A stretch of 64,000 nucleotides of DNA from Lyophyllum atratum (taxonomy: Eukaryota; Basidiomycota; Agaricomycetes; Agaricales; Lyophyllaceae): the NCBI GenBank assembly GCA_014905825.1, contig JACGCN010000001.1, positions 2,418,001-2,482,000 of the forward strand, given 5' to 3'. The stretch's first letter is position 1, and each line of letters begins with the position of its first letter. The notes below the pieces were generated by a model. That model saw only the letters and a program-made list of their open reading frames with translations. It was not told where the DNA came from and did no database searches. The position numbers were made by a program, and so were the translations under genes. Below are positions 9,750 through 20,414 of the stretch, in pieces.

Positions 9750-12206
9750 ATGCTCAGGAGGGTTGGTTTAGTGCACAGGCAACATCTCGAGCACTTTGGT
9801 GTACTGAGTGGATCCAGCGAGCTTCGCGTGTCTTCCCGAGCCGTCTGTTCCCCTTCTCCAAAACGATGGACGGCTTCCGCTGCGGTCGCTCCGCGGTCCA
9901 ATCTCTGCCACTCCAGAACCGCACAGGCGTCTCGGACCGGCACAACTCCCGCCTTCATAAAATCCCCCTCTCAGACACCTCTACCCCCAGAAATAATCTC
10001 TATTGTAGAAGAAGTCTTTTCGGGAACAGTCGACGACGCTCCTATATTGAAGGGGATTCGAGCATCCCCAGTTCTGTCCCGATACCTCGCCCACCCCGAA
10101 AGTGCGCGAAGGCTCGCAGAGGCACTTGCATTGACGCATCACCCGCTACGGTCCCTTCAACTTCTAAGGGTCGCGCACACCCTCGGATCCAAGCTCAAAC
10201 ACAACGCATACGAGTGTGTATCCTTTCGCCTCGCGGGGAAGAGACATTGGAACGGGGTACTCTCGGCAGTCTCTCTTGCGAAGAAACACGTGGGACGAAT
10301 GACTTCTCGACTGCTCAATTGGCGTGCACGCGCTTTGATAGAGACAGAAGACTACGCAGGACTTCAAGGCGTCATAGGGGAATTCAAGGAAGAATGCCTA
10401 ATGCCCACTCGACGTACCTTCCACCTCATTTTGTCCGGCCACATCCGCAACAGCGACCTTTTGATGGCGAAACAATGTATAGCAGCGATGACGGAAGCCG
10501 GTTGTATACCCGACGCATCTACACATGCCATCGTCGCAACACATTACAGAAGATTGGGACAAGACCGGCAGGTAGAACTCCGGTCACTAGAAGCACTTCC
10601 AGATGTCACAGCCACCACGGCAACTGCGGTCCTCAACAGCTTGATGCAGCTTCGTCTCGATGCTCGCGATTCTCGAGGAGCCTTACAGCTACTGAAACTA
10701 TTCAATCCAACCGATGTCGACGCCATCGCCAGAACGATGACCGCTGGGAAAGGATTCGACAACGAAAGCCTGACAAGTTACAAGACCGCTCCGTCTCCAC
10801 CCATCCGCTTGAGTCTCTCACCCAACGCTGCCACATTCTCCATCTTTATCAATTACCAAGCCTCGCAGTCAAATCTTTCTGGTGCTCTTCATATATTCAG
10901 AAATATGCTTACAGCAGGTGTCCAACCCACTCCTGGCACCGTCACCTCCCTCATCCACGTCTTTTTCGCTGCGGAGCAAGGAGATCTCGCCGTGCGAATG
11001 GTGGCAAAGATGTGTAACGCTAAGGGGGTGCTGCCTTCCATGTTTGAACCCATATTGTCGTCGCAGACCATTGATAGCCTCCCGTGGGATCCCTCTGGCC
11101 TCTCACCCACTATTCAGGTCTTCAATGCGCTCCTCAGAGGTGTTCTACGCACCCATGGTCTAAGCGGCACCGACGCTGTCCTGCGTATCATGCATGCCAG
11201 CGACGTTCGACCTACTGCTGCAACTCTGGAGATACTGATGACGCACCTAAGCAAGGTTGAACGATGTCATCCAGGCGTACTATTGCGTGTATTGCGCCAA
11301 TTTTCCTCTCCCGACATCCAACCAACTCTCCGACATATGCACATCATATTTAGCTGTGTTCTACGTCATGAAAAATACCTCTTATACGGTAGTGGCTGGG
11401 ACACCATCGCTGCGAAATATTCTCCTCACCGCAATGAGCCGGAACAGTACTACCCCGAACACCGGATTTCGGTCGAAGCAGATTCATTTGATCCCACCGC
11501 GGGTATTGCGCTGCCCCGAGCGCTCTCACATAGGCGCCTCGCCCGTCCATCTGTACAATCACTATCGTCCCGGCAAATACTGAGCGACACGGCCATGGTC
11601 TCCTTGCGCATTCGACATGATGCTTCGATAAAATCGGATATCGACTCAGCGAAGGAAATCTTCCAGACCTTGCTAAACCGTGGAATGCATCCAAACGAAT
11701 ACCATTTCAGTGCATTGATGGAAGGCCTTGCACAATCGGGCGATGTCGAGGGTACATTGGATGTTATGAGATCTGCCAACCGGGCCGGAGTCAAACCTAA
11801 TGTTGTGATGTTCACCGTTCTCATCGTCGGTCATGCACGTCAGGGAAGGCCCGATAGGGCGATGCAGGTCTTCCAAGATATGGTATCTGCTGGGGTCACT
11901 CCCGATGTACCATCGATCGACGCTGTCGCTAGTGCCTTCTTCGCCGTCGGAGCATACGACATGGCGAAGAAGGTCTTGAGATCGTTGTGGACTTATATTC
12001 AACCTTTTCCTCAAGAATTGGGAAATTCCTCTCTCAAAACTCTGGCTCACGCTTTCCGATCACTCCACGACAAGAATCGTCACGGAGTCAAACCGCCATC
12101 CAAGCAGGAGCGCCTAACACTGCGGTTGAAGTTAAATAGGTTGAGAGAGACATGGGGAAGTGGCTCGACGAAGCAAGCCAAGTCATTTAGGCATCCACGA
12201 ACGTAA
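9750..12206 (+). CDS. Pentatricopeptide-repeat (PPR) protein, probably mitochondrial
   Basis: A single uninterrupted frame of 818 aa, unusual here where most genes have several introns. The first 60 residues are rich in Arg, Ser and Ala and poor in acids, as expected for a mitochondrial presequence. Several 35-residue PPR helical hairpins can be read, for example around 205-260 (RRTFHLILSGHIRNSDLLMA), 365-410 (LSGALHIFRNMLTAGVQPTP) and most clearly 625-725 (DVEGTLDVMRSANRAGVKPN, then RPDRAMQVFQDMVSAGVTPD). PPR proteins bind organellar RNA for processing, stability or translation; the RNA target cannot be deduced. It is convergent with hapX, 117 nt between stops. Confidence 0.85.
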   Translation: MLRRVGLVHRQHLEHFGVLSGSSELRVSSRAVCSPSPKRWTASAAVAPRSNLCHSRTAQASRTGTTPAFIKSPSQTPLPPEIISIVEEVFSGTVDDAPILKGIRASPVLSRYLAHPESARRLAEALALTHHPLRSLQLLRVAHTLGSKLKHNAYECVSFRLAGKRHWNGVLSAVSLAKKHVGRMTSRLLNWRARALIETEDYAGLQGVIGEFKEECLMPTRRTFHLILSGHIRNSDLLMAKQCIAAMTEAGCIPDASTHAIVATHYRRLGQDRQVELRSLEALPDVTATTATAVLNSLMQLRLDARDSRGALQLLKLFNPTDVDAIARTMTAGKGFDNESLTSYKTAPSPPIRLSLSPNAATFSIFINYQASQSNLSGALHIFRNMLTAGVQPTPGTVTSLIHVFFAAEQGDLAVRMVAKMCNAKGVLPSMFEPILSSQTIDSLPWDPSGLSPTIQVFNALLRGVLRTHGLSGTDAVLRIMHASDVRPTAATLEILMTHLSKVERCHPGVLLRVLRQFSSPDIQPTLRHMHIIFSCVLRHEKYLLYGSGWDTIAAKYSPHRNEPEQYYPEHRISVEADSFDPTAGIALPRALSHRRLARPSVQSLSSRQILSDTAMVSLRIRHDASIKSDIDSAKEIFQTLLNRGMHPNEYHFSALMEGLAQSGDVEGTLDVMRSANRAGVKPNVVMFTVLIVGHARQGRPDRAMQVFQDMVSAGVTPDVPSIDAVASAFFAVGAYDMAKKVLRSLWTYIQPFPQELGNSSLKTLAHAFRSLHDKNRHGVKPPSKQERLTLRLKLNRLRETWGSGSTKQAKSFRHPRT

Positions 12207-12323
12207 CAGACAGTACGATCTCTTCGACGGTATATAATACAATGTGGATCCTCCACAGGAGCGATTGTAATAGTGTACATTAGTAAGTCTAGTATGAGAA
12301 TCAATGGAAATATATACGGGAGC

Positions 12324-14130
12324 CTACGCAAATTTGGCATCGAGAAGACGCAGTGCAGCACGAACCGCGTCCGTCTCTACCTCGCGTACTCTTTGTCGTC
12401 CACACCTGACTAAGACGTCCTGCGGTACAGGCCGCGGGGAGGAAGGTGGTCCGTTCGAGCGCGCACGCTCCTTTTCTCTGTAATGTGCATGAGGATCGGT
12501 CAAGAGGACTGGTTCATGTTCAGCTGGTATGTTGCTAGCGCCTGGTGAAAGTGCACGCTCGGGTGTAATGGACCCTAAAGCGGGCGAAATAACAACCCTC
12601 GGGCCAGTGCACTTTGACCTGCGCGCAACGACCTCGGCGAGGAGTGATAGGTCTGTAAAGGAGACATTAGGATGGGATTTGATTTGACGCCATGCATCGT
12701 TTGTAGGCATCGTTTCTGGCCCGCCTTGCGAGGTCGACGAGGCCGGGACTGGAGACATATAGAGAGATGTCGGGGAGCGACAATTGCAGCTGGAAGGGTT
12801 TTCGCAGCAATCGATGAAGGGTGTACGCTGGTTGTGAGTGGAAGGCACATCCTGACCGTAGGGGCAATCAGCACAAGGCCCCCGAGAAGCGACAGACTCC
12901 TCGATAGCGGAGCAGAAGGCTTTTCCGAACGAGTCATCCGCACATGCCATGCAGTTGGAGGGGTCGCCCGAGCAGTTGGCAGGAGTAGCTTCTTGCGCAG
13001 GCGGAGCGACGGCAAAAATGCTGTTAGCATTCGGGTTCGCTGGCCGCCGACGTAGAGGAACAGGAGGTTGATAAGGTGGAAGGTTTTCCAAGATGCATGG
13101 GGCGGGAGACTCGAGTTGTATCGTGTTGGTGGTATGCAAGATGGAAGTCACAGGCACCTGGCTATAATCATTGTTTGAGGCTTTGAAACTGAGCCTTTCC
13201 ACCGCATGTGCCTGCTGCGCAACAAATTCACGACAAACGCATGGCGTGTCTTCGCTGCAAAATCCACAGTCGAAGGGAGGAAACCCGTTAGCGTCAAGCT
13301 GGGTCGGTTTCATGGTGGAGAAGTCCAGTAGATTGGACATGGACGTATGACCCGCATCAAGATGTACGTCATAACTTGGTAGAGGTGAACATCGGGTATC
13401 AGAGGTTCCAGTAGAGTCTGGAGACGATACCATGGATGGTGGGGAAGGGGTATAGGAGACGGCCAAAGGGGAAGCCGTGTTCCGAGGGGAGTCTGGAATG
13501 GATTTTGCACGTTTACTGGCGGGATTGGAAAGTGAAGTGTCATCTCTCCATCGCTTCTTATCGTTTTCGTGAAATGTCGCCTGACCCTGTCCTGCTTTGG
13601 AAAGCTTTTCCTTGAGAAGAGAATTCTCGACACGGAGGCTTTCGTTCTCTTCCTTTAGGCGTTTAGCTATATTCTGGAGAGCAACATTACGCTCGATTTC
13701 TCCCTGCTCGTATGACTGAACGCGAGCTTGTAGTTCTGCGAGCTGCGACTGTTTCCGTTCCCGAAAGGCGCGCTGCGCTGCTCTACATGCCACGTTTTAG
13801 CATCCGTGAAACCGCGCAGCAGAATATATTAACCTATTCTGAACCCGACGTCCTTTATTGTCAAGTTGCACCTACATCATCAGGCACTAATCAGCGACCA
13901 GAGCGAGCACAGCTCAGAGTGGAACATACGTCGTCCTCGGGCTTGGTAAGAATGGCGACATCCTTCTTCGGCTTACGGCCAGGTTTAGGTTTTGGTGCAA
14001 TAACCCACTCTTTGGATGCTGTAGCTATGATGAGCATGTACTGTGGTATTGAGCATGCAATCGGCCTACCTGTGGCCCAAAGCGTGGTTGAGGAGGAGAC
14101 GGAATTGTTGGCGACTGCGGGTGCGAACAT
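12324..14130 (-). CDS. hapX: HapX-type bZIP iron regulator
   Basis: Four exons on the minus strand (14130-14070, 14024-13930, 13871-13834, 13782-12324), 550 aa. The 38-nt exon 3 must be included to build the basic region. Order of parts: a Hap4-like CCAAT-complex-binding motif ASKEWVIAPKPKPGRKPKK (about 23-41); a bZIP basic region NRAAQRAFRER (64-74) with a leucine zipper to about 125; Cys-rich regions CGFCSEDTPCVC (237-248), CSGDPSNCMAC with a further C (335-355), CADC (368-371) and CCENPSSCNC (390-399); and a C-terminal segment with SHPNVSFTDLSLLAEVV. This CBC-binding plus bZIP plus Cys-cluster set is characteristic of HapX, which represses iron-consuming genes under iron starvation and senses iron through its cysteines. 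A GATA motif lies about 100 nt upstream. Confidence 0.9.
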
Positions 14131-14231
14131 TATCGCGAAAATGACCAGGAAGTAGAGGGATTTGCGGTGTGAGAGTGAAGGTGGGTATGCGAGGGAGGGG
14201 TCTTAAAGCAAGGAGATGGCGGGAGGCTCTT

Positions 14232-14241
14232 GTCTGATAAG
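14232..14241. promoter_or_regulatory. Candidate GATA (HGATAR) site upstream of hapX
   Basis: GTCTGATAAG on the plus strand, about 100 nt upstream of the hapX start codon. It contains TGATAA and matches eight of nine positions of the extended iron-GATA-factor consensus ATCWGATAA known from ascomycete SreA. In other fungi SreA/Sre1-type factors repress hapX when iron is plentiful. GATA motifs occur often by chance, so the role here is inferred. Confidence 0.35.
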
Positions 14242-14675
14242 ATATCGGACATAGCCGGAGCGGCTTCCGATCTCCGGCTCCGTACAGTTGCTGTTGACGC
14301 TGTTCTCACCTGTGGCGTGTCCATTGCAGTCCCAACCAAGTGTCAACCGCGCGTAAATACTATCGGGCATCTCATGGGGCTCATATCCCGGATGTATTTC
14401 CCAAAATCTATCCCCTTTACCGCTCTGGTACTGTCATTCCCCCATCGCTTCACCTCCACTTTGGGAAACAGAGTCGGGTAACTTAAATAATGTGAGAACC
14501 TGTCGCGTCTCTTAGTGCACGACGAACGGACTATTGATCAACCAAAGCCTCCGGTAGAACCGTGTATTGACCGTGTAAGTCTTTTAACGTTGATGTGTCC
14601 ACGTTTGATGAGAAGCATGTCATGAAATTCACACTGCAGCGTGTGTTTATTCCCAACACCTGAGATACGACGACT
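14242..14675. other. hapX promoter / eIF3b 3' flank
   Basis: About 430 nt between the GATA site upstream of hapX and the eIF3b stop. Both genes are on the minus strand, so this is the hapX upstream region plus the eIF3b 3' UTR. No further coding region or repeat is seen. Confidence 0.5.
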
Positions 14676-17303
14676 TTACTCTATGACCACTTCCTCTATT
14701 TGTTCAATCACTTCGTCGACCCACACCTCAATCTCTTCTTTCTCTTCCTCAGACTCTCGCGCCTTGCCGTGTTTCTGACCCCTTTCTTCAGCGTGTTCTC
14801 TTTTGCACAAAGCGCGCCATGCGTTCCATTCGTCCACAAGCCTCTTGCGAAGTGCGATGAGTTCCGCGCTAACGTTGCTCTCCTCGGCCGCATCGTCTTC
14901 GTCAAAGGTACGACTGTACTCGCGCAAGTTCTTGCGGATCAGTTTTTGTTGCTCCTTGGTCAACAATGTTGGCGGACGTGGACGCCAGATAAACTGCTTG
15001 AAGCGGTCTTGAATCTGTTTGACAATTTCCTGACCACGGAAATCCCAAATTGCAAACCCGTTCTCGAGCTGCAAATTTGGGGTTCAAAAACTATGAGAAT
15101 GCTCCCAAAATATCCACGCACAGTATGAGTCCAGGCACTAGCACTCGTGGCTAGATAACGGCCGCTTGGGTCCCATTCAACATCAGTGACCCCATAATGA
15201 TCAGCGGTGCCGAGTAATTGAATCCCACCACCCCAATCTTCTTTGGACACTTGTCCCTCCCGGCGACCAGTGTCTTCGACGTTAAAATCAAGGTCCCAGA
15301 ATTCAAGTTCCGATTTGTTAGAGGACCCCACGGTAGCGAGGACCACATGGCGGCCCCGGGGTGACCACCGGATAGCATTACTCGTGCGAGAGGGAAGTGT
15401 ACCTGGAAGATATGAATTGCAAGGCCGGATATGAAGCAGGTGTAGGCGTACGTAAAAGTTTAAAGTCATTTTTGCCATGTTCCAACTGATAGAAGCTGAC
15501 GTCAGTTTTTATGGTGATACCCGGCCCAGGGTTACCGAGGTTGGGATCGCTGCTGGAGACGATGGCAAAGCGCTCGCCTTTGGGCTCCCACGAGAAATCG
15601 GTGACGGTATCTGTCGGAGTCTCAGATACGCAACAGAGGTACAGTGAGTCGAATGCTGACCTTTGAGTTCCACAACCTCCACCGGATAGTCCTTTTCACG
15701 CACTCGGAATATTTCGAGGTTACAAAAGATGGACTTCTTTGTCTTCGTGTGACGATCCACCTTGACGCAGAGGAAGTCTCCTTGATTTTGCCAATAAAGT
15801 TTACACTACGAATTGGGTGCGATCAGCGCACGTCAAACAAGAATGAAGTGGACTGACCTCAGTGACATTGAATAAATTCTTCTGTCGCAGGATAGTACGA
15901 CTGGGGAAAGCCAGAAGGGTGACGCGTGCAGGTTGATTTGCCACTTCAGGTGTCCAATAAACCAGCATGTTTTCTCGGGCCTTCTTTACGGCCGCTTTGT
16001 TTGCGGTTCCGCTCACCGCCACCTTAGCGTCTTTGTCAGCGTCCTCTTTGTCTTTTTCGCCCTGTGGACACCACTCGAAATCGACTACCCCTTCGATCTT
16101 CAAACTCTTTTTCCCATGCAAGTACATGCTAGGAAGTTCATGTACACTGATCATTTGGCCAGGGGTAACACGTGCGACAAAGTTGTCGTCAGGACTCCAT
16201 TTGAGGGCGGGCCACTGCATCTGCTTCTTGGTCCCAGGCAGATCGCTGTCATTGTTGGTAGAGAATGTGCGAAGCAGATCTCCGGATTTGATATCCCACA
16301 CGGCTATGTTATTGCCTTCATCATCCGGTGAGAAGTATTGAGGTCCTTGCAGAGCACCTTCGGGAACGACGATGGGTTCGTTAGACCATGTGACCAGATA
16401 TTGCTCGCACGGGGAGAAGTCGATAAGTTTAACCAGAGGGTGTGCAAATTTTTGTTGAGGTTTCCATGAAGGGCCACCCCAGAGACGCACGCCTTGTCGG
16501 TGCAGGGTAGCGACATAGGTGCCCAGTGGAGACCACGCAACATAGAGAAAATCCCTCCATTCCTGGATGGACAATTGACAAACAGAAAAGCGAGACAGCT
16601 GAGATAACTCACTGGTTTGAATGCTAGTTCACTTTGCGACGGTTTCCCATGCCAGTGAATTTCCACATCGTCACCCCGATATGTGACATATTGATCACGA
16701 CCTTGGGGGTCAGCAAGCCATGCCCGAAGATGTTCCTGTGCGAACAAGTAAGTTCGGCCGCCACTTCTAACAACATATTGACCGTACCTTGGGAGTAAAT
16801 TCTTCAACTTCAGGCTCTGTATACGCCTCGTCCATATCCGCAAATGCTTCTACGTCAGTAAAACGATTGACTTTGAAGGTATGTTTAGAGTCAAAAGGAT
16901 GGTTGTGGAGAGCCGAAAGTGCTAGATTGGAATCGTCGACGTTTCGGAAGTCCACGAAAAGGTATCTGGTATCTGGTTGAGAAAGTAAACTTGGACAACG
17001 AGCCTTGACATACCCCTTGCTTTTCCCAGTGGTATCATCCCATGGCATGAAGATATCGTCAGATTGGATCGCGACTCCTTTACGCGAAAACTCTTTGCAG
17101 ACTTTTGCAAGCAGCCTCTCTAGCTTCGATTTGTCGATGATAGGAACGCCATCCACAACGAGTGTCTTGTCGAAACCGTCATCGTAATGGACATGGTATC
17201 TGGATATTTTCGTTATGGACACGCACTCAATAACCAGTATTGTTCTTACATACTTTTCCTCGATGTCCGTGTAGTCAATGTCGTCTGCGGTTGTGCCAGG
17301 CAT
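14676..17303 (-). CDS. PRT1: Translation initiation factor eIF3 subunit b
   Basis: Nine exons (17303-17254, 17199-17014, 16965-16788, 16735-16613, 16562-15858, 15805-15661, 15610-15452, 15402-15122, 15068-14676), 739 aa, the usual eIF3b length. An N-terminal acidic start ([12 protein letters not shown]) precedes an RRM whose RNP motifs appear only after splicing (KSKGYLFVDF). A long WD40 beta-propeller follows with family-specific strings [33 protein letters not shown] and [11 protein letters not shown]. The helical C-terminus has [11 protein letters not shown], then a charged segment. eIF3b is the scaffold of the cytosolic eIF3 complex on the 40S subunit. Every junction keeps frame. Confidence 0.95.
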
Positions 17304-17909
17304 TCTTTCTCGGTGAGCAGGCAACTTTTTGTGATGGGCGCGACTGAGCAAATTTGGCTTTGTAAATGTTTGGCACAGGCTTCACTTGCCCTCCTCCTTC
17401 ATGCCATCATGCATCATGATCTAACCGTTTCAACGCCGCTTCATCAATGAAATGCATGACATTTGGTTGACTCTGCTATTTCTCCAAAGATAAGATGACA
17501 ACGCTAGCTTAATGCTTCCAGATCAGGACCTCTCCAGGTGTCGGTTGCTCAAGCCACCATGTGTAAAATGGTGTTAAAAATAGGTGCTTGCCAGTGATTC
17601 CTCCGATGTTCAATGAATATTCGATTTTGATAGTTCTGTCTGATCCACAGGATTGGTTGACAATTAGCCGATGTGGACCATGCGAGGGCTAAATCACTAG
17701 GAGGCCTGCCATAGCAGTGAAGCTGAAGCTTTTGCAAGGTATCGTTCAATAACTTCAATTTGCTCCATACATCTAATGTATTTATGTCGAGATTGGCGAT
17801 GGATAAATTAAGCGCTGTTATAAACGGATCTTCAAGTCCCTTGACGTCGCACGTGTGTACAGTAGGACTCCTTGCGAAAGGGTCGCAACTCATCTATCTT
17901 TCGACCACC
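17304..17909. other. Divergent intergenic region
   Basis: About 600 nt between the eIF3b start (-) and the damaged transporter start (+). A 114-codon minus-strand frame (17893-17549) lies here but has no recognisable domain, so it is not called. The region should hold the eIF3b promoter. Confidence 0.45.
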
Positions 17910-20344
17910 ATGTCGAAGCCCACAGGACCAGGTCCCGAGCCTGATGTTCAAGAACTCACGAAAGAACTTGTCAAGCAAGATGCGCGTAGTTCGAAGGAGA
18001 GGTTGAGCGCGTATTTCTCTATCCTTGCTGCAGCATTTGGATTGATCAGCGATGGATGTACGTTGCGTTCCACCTCGATTGACTAGCACACAATCTCAGG
18101 ACTGTAGACCAGAACAACCTTATGACGATGGCTAACGTCTGACCTTTTTTCTCGTGTATTGCATTTTTTAATTCTCATACCCGTTTAGGTGGTGTTCAAA
18201 AAGTTGTATCCTGCGGCATATACACCCTCAGTGTCCACAAGAGTGTCCAATTCTTTGCTTGTTGGTGTGTAGCCCTTTCAGTGACGTATATCCGCCGTTC
18301 TCATATACCTCGTAAATAGGCGCCATTATAGGTCAAATATCTGTGGGCTTGATCTGCGATCGCGTTGGTCGAAAAGCTGCCCTCGTTTTTACTACGGGCC
18401 TGATCGTTCTGGGTGCAACACTTGCTACTGCGGCTCACGGAAAAGGCGGAAGTCCTGCGGGGCTGTTCTGGTTCTTAACATTTGCGAGGTGAGAACCGGT
18501 CAGTGCAAGTTTGTCTGACCCTTGCTTAACTAAACTGGGAAGGGGTATTACTGGGATTGTGAGTGACTGCCTGAGTATCGACTGTCAGAGTGAGATAAGT
18601 TCCCTACTAGGGTGTTGGCGGAGAATACCCGGCTGCTTCAACCAGTGCATCCGAAGCTGCTAATCAGCAGTCGATCAAGGGTCGAGGACCAGGTCCCGAG
18701 CTTATTACTCTCTTTCATGTCAGAGAACTGACTCTGGTGGCTAGTGTTTATCATGGTCACTAATTTTGTTCTAAGCGTATGTTTTGACTTTACATCTGAC
18801 TCTCACGGAACTGAGGATGTTTCTTTATAGTTTGGGGGTCCCCTCGCCGTCTCGGTTTTTCTCATTGTCCTGTCTGCAGCTGGGAATGGTCATCTCCAGA
18901 CTGTCTGGCGTGTTTGTTTTGGGATTGGGATCGTCTTGCCTCTGACAGTGTTTTATTTCCGCATTCGGATGGTACACTCCAAGCTCTATCGTGCTGGGGC
19001 TATCAAACGTCAGTCTAATCTACCCTTAGGATGTGGCTTATAAACAGGTTCAATGACAGGCCATGTACCTTATATTCTGGTTATAAAACGGTATTGGCGG
19101 TCTCTCATTGGAACATGTGGCGCTTGGTGCGTAGCTGGACATTCACGCAAAACCTTTGGAAGCGCTGACCTGGCTTACTAGGTTTCTCTATGACTTTGTA
19201 AGCAACACATAAGTTCGGGCAGGTAGGACACCTAGTGACCACTTTGGACAGGTAACTTTCCCCAACGGTGTATTCTCCGGTACAATCATTTCCAGTGTGA
19301 TCCATGACAGTGACATCCGACGAACTGCGGAATGGCAACTCCTCCTCAGTGCAATAGCAGTTGCCTGGTGTGTTTGTAGGGGCTGTACTTTGCAACCCAT
19401 TGGGCCGACGAAATACTGTTCGTATTCACCTTCATCACTTAGATAGCTTACGAAATGTGTCTGCAGATGATGCTTGGATTTAGTGGTTATCTTGTGTTCG
19501 GTAGGTCTTCTGCCGCCATATATATATATATCATTTCAGCCCTTTTCCCTACCTGTAGGTCTCATCATCGGCCTCAGCTATGATAAAATCACAAAGATCA
19601 TTCCCCTGTTTGTCGTCTTGTGCGTGTCCCTTTATTTACATAAAACACTATGGACTTACCTGGCATGAATATCCCAGCTATGGGCTGATGCAATCTTTTG
19701 GTAACTTGGTAGGAGTATGAGCTTTGTGGAAAGTTCAGAGCGCTCAGACGCAATACAGGGACCTGGAGACATGTTAGGGCTTGTCAGTGCGGAGTAAGGC
19801 CACTTAATGACCCGAGACAGACTTTTTACTAACGAGGGATATCCAGATCATATGCCACTCCTGTGCGGTTAGTAAAGGACACGGTCTTTGCTTTATGCAG
19901 TTGAGTAGCAAACTTAACATGTGATCTACCCAGAGGAACATGTTATGGTCTCTCTGCCGCTATAGGAAAAGCTGGTGCTGCTGTCGGCACACAAGCATTT
20001 ACGCCCATTCAACAGCACCTGGGCAAAAAGCAAGTTTTACTTTATTTGAGCAACCTGAGCTTTGGTCTAACAGGTGAACAGGTGGACGTTTATAATTGCA
20101 GGCAAGTTTTAGGACGGTTTACAAGTGTCAATCGTTGACGACATGATCCTGAGCAGCTATCTGCGGAATCACTGGGATCCTGGTCACCTATTTCTTCGTC
20201 CCTGATATGACTGGTGTTGATTTTGCAGACGAGGATGCAAAGTTCATGGAATACCTTGCAGCGAATGGTTGGACTGGGGATGTCGGAGATGAAGATTTGG
20301 ATAGTGTGAATGAGCTTGAGGACGAGAAGAAGACGCCCGAGTAG
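17910..20344 (+). pseudogene. MFS glycerophosphodiester/phosphate transporter (Git1/Pho84-like), frame-disrupted
   Basis: A many-exon major-facilitator gene that can be followed almost entirely by family pattern: SAYFSILAAAFGLISDG, VVFKKLYP, GLICDRVGRKAALV (the MFS loop 2-3 motif), GVGGEYPAASTSASEAANQQ, LSFGGPLAVSVFLIV, WFLYDFVTFPNGVFSGTI, VLCNPLGRR, and a C-terminus with FFVPDMTGVDFADED ending at TAG 20342-20344. Members are plasma-membrane proton symporters for phosphate or glycerophosphodiesters. Two lesions occur. One extra base (about 19360) breaks the frame between EWQLLLSAIA and LPGVFVGA. The exon ending FVVL near 19620 has no usable donor to reach YGLMQSFGNL. Two introns have GC donors (about 20034 and 20100). 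Most likely a pseudogene or recent loss; a sequence error could explain one lesion but less easily both. Confidence 0.7.
19515..19531. repeat. (TA)n microsatellite inside an intron
   Basis: A short alternating TA run within the intron after the GYLVFG-encoding exon of the damaged transporter gene. It is too short to suggest a function. Confidence 0.6.
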
Positions 20345-20414
20345 CGTCATATTACGTAATATAGCAGTTCCATTTCTGAAATTTTGGTTGTGTCACACCA
20401 TCAAGTCGCGTTGA

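Noticed and set aside
9575..11017. Long plus-strand frame overlapping the PPR gene
   Set aside because: It is Arg/Ser-rich shadow translation in another frame of the PPR gene.
17549..17893. Minus-strand 114-codon frame upstream of the damaged transporter
   Set aside because: Its C-terminal half vaguely recalls peroxin-like helices, but there is no firm motif and it overlaps the expected eIF3b and transporter promoters.
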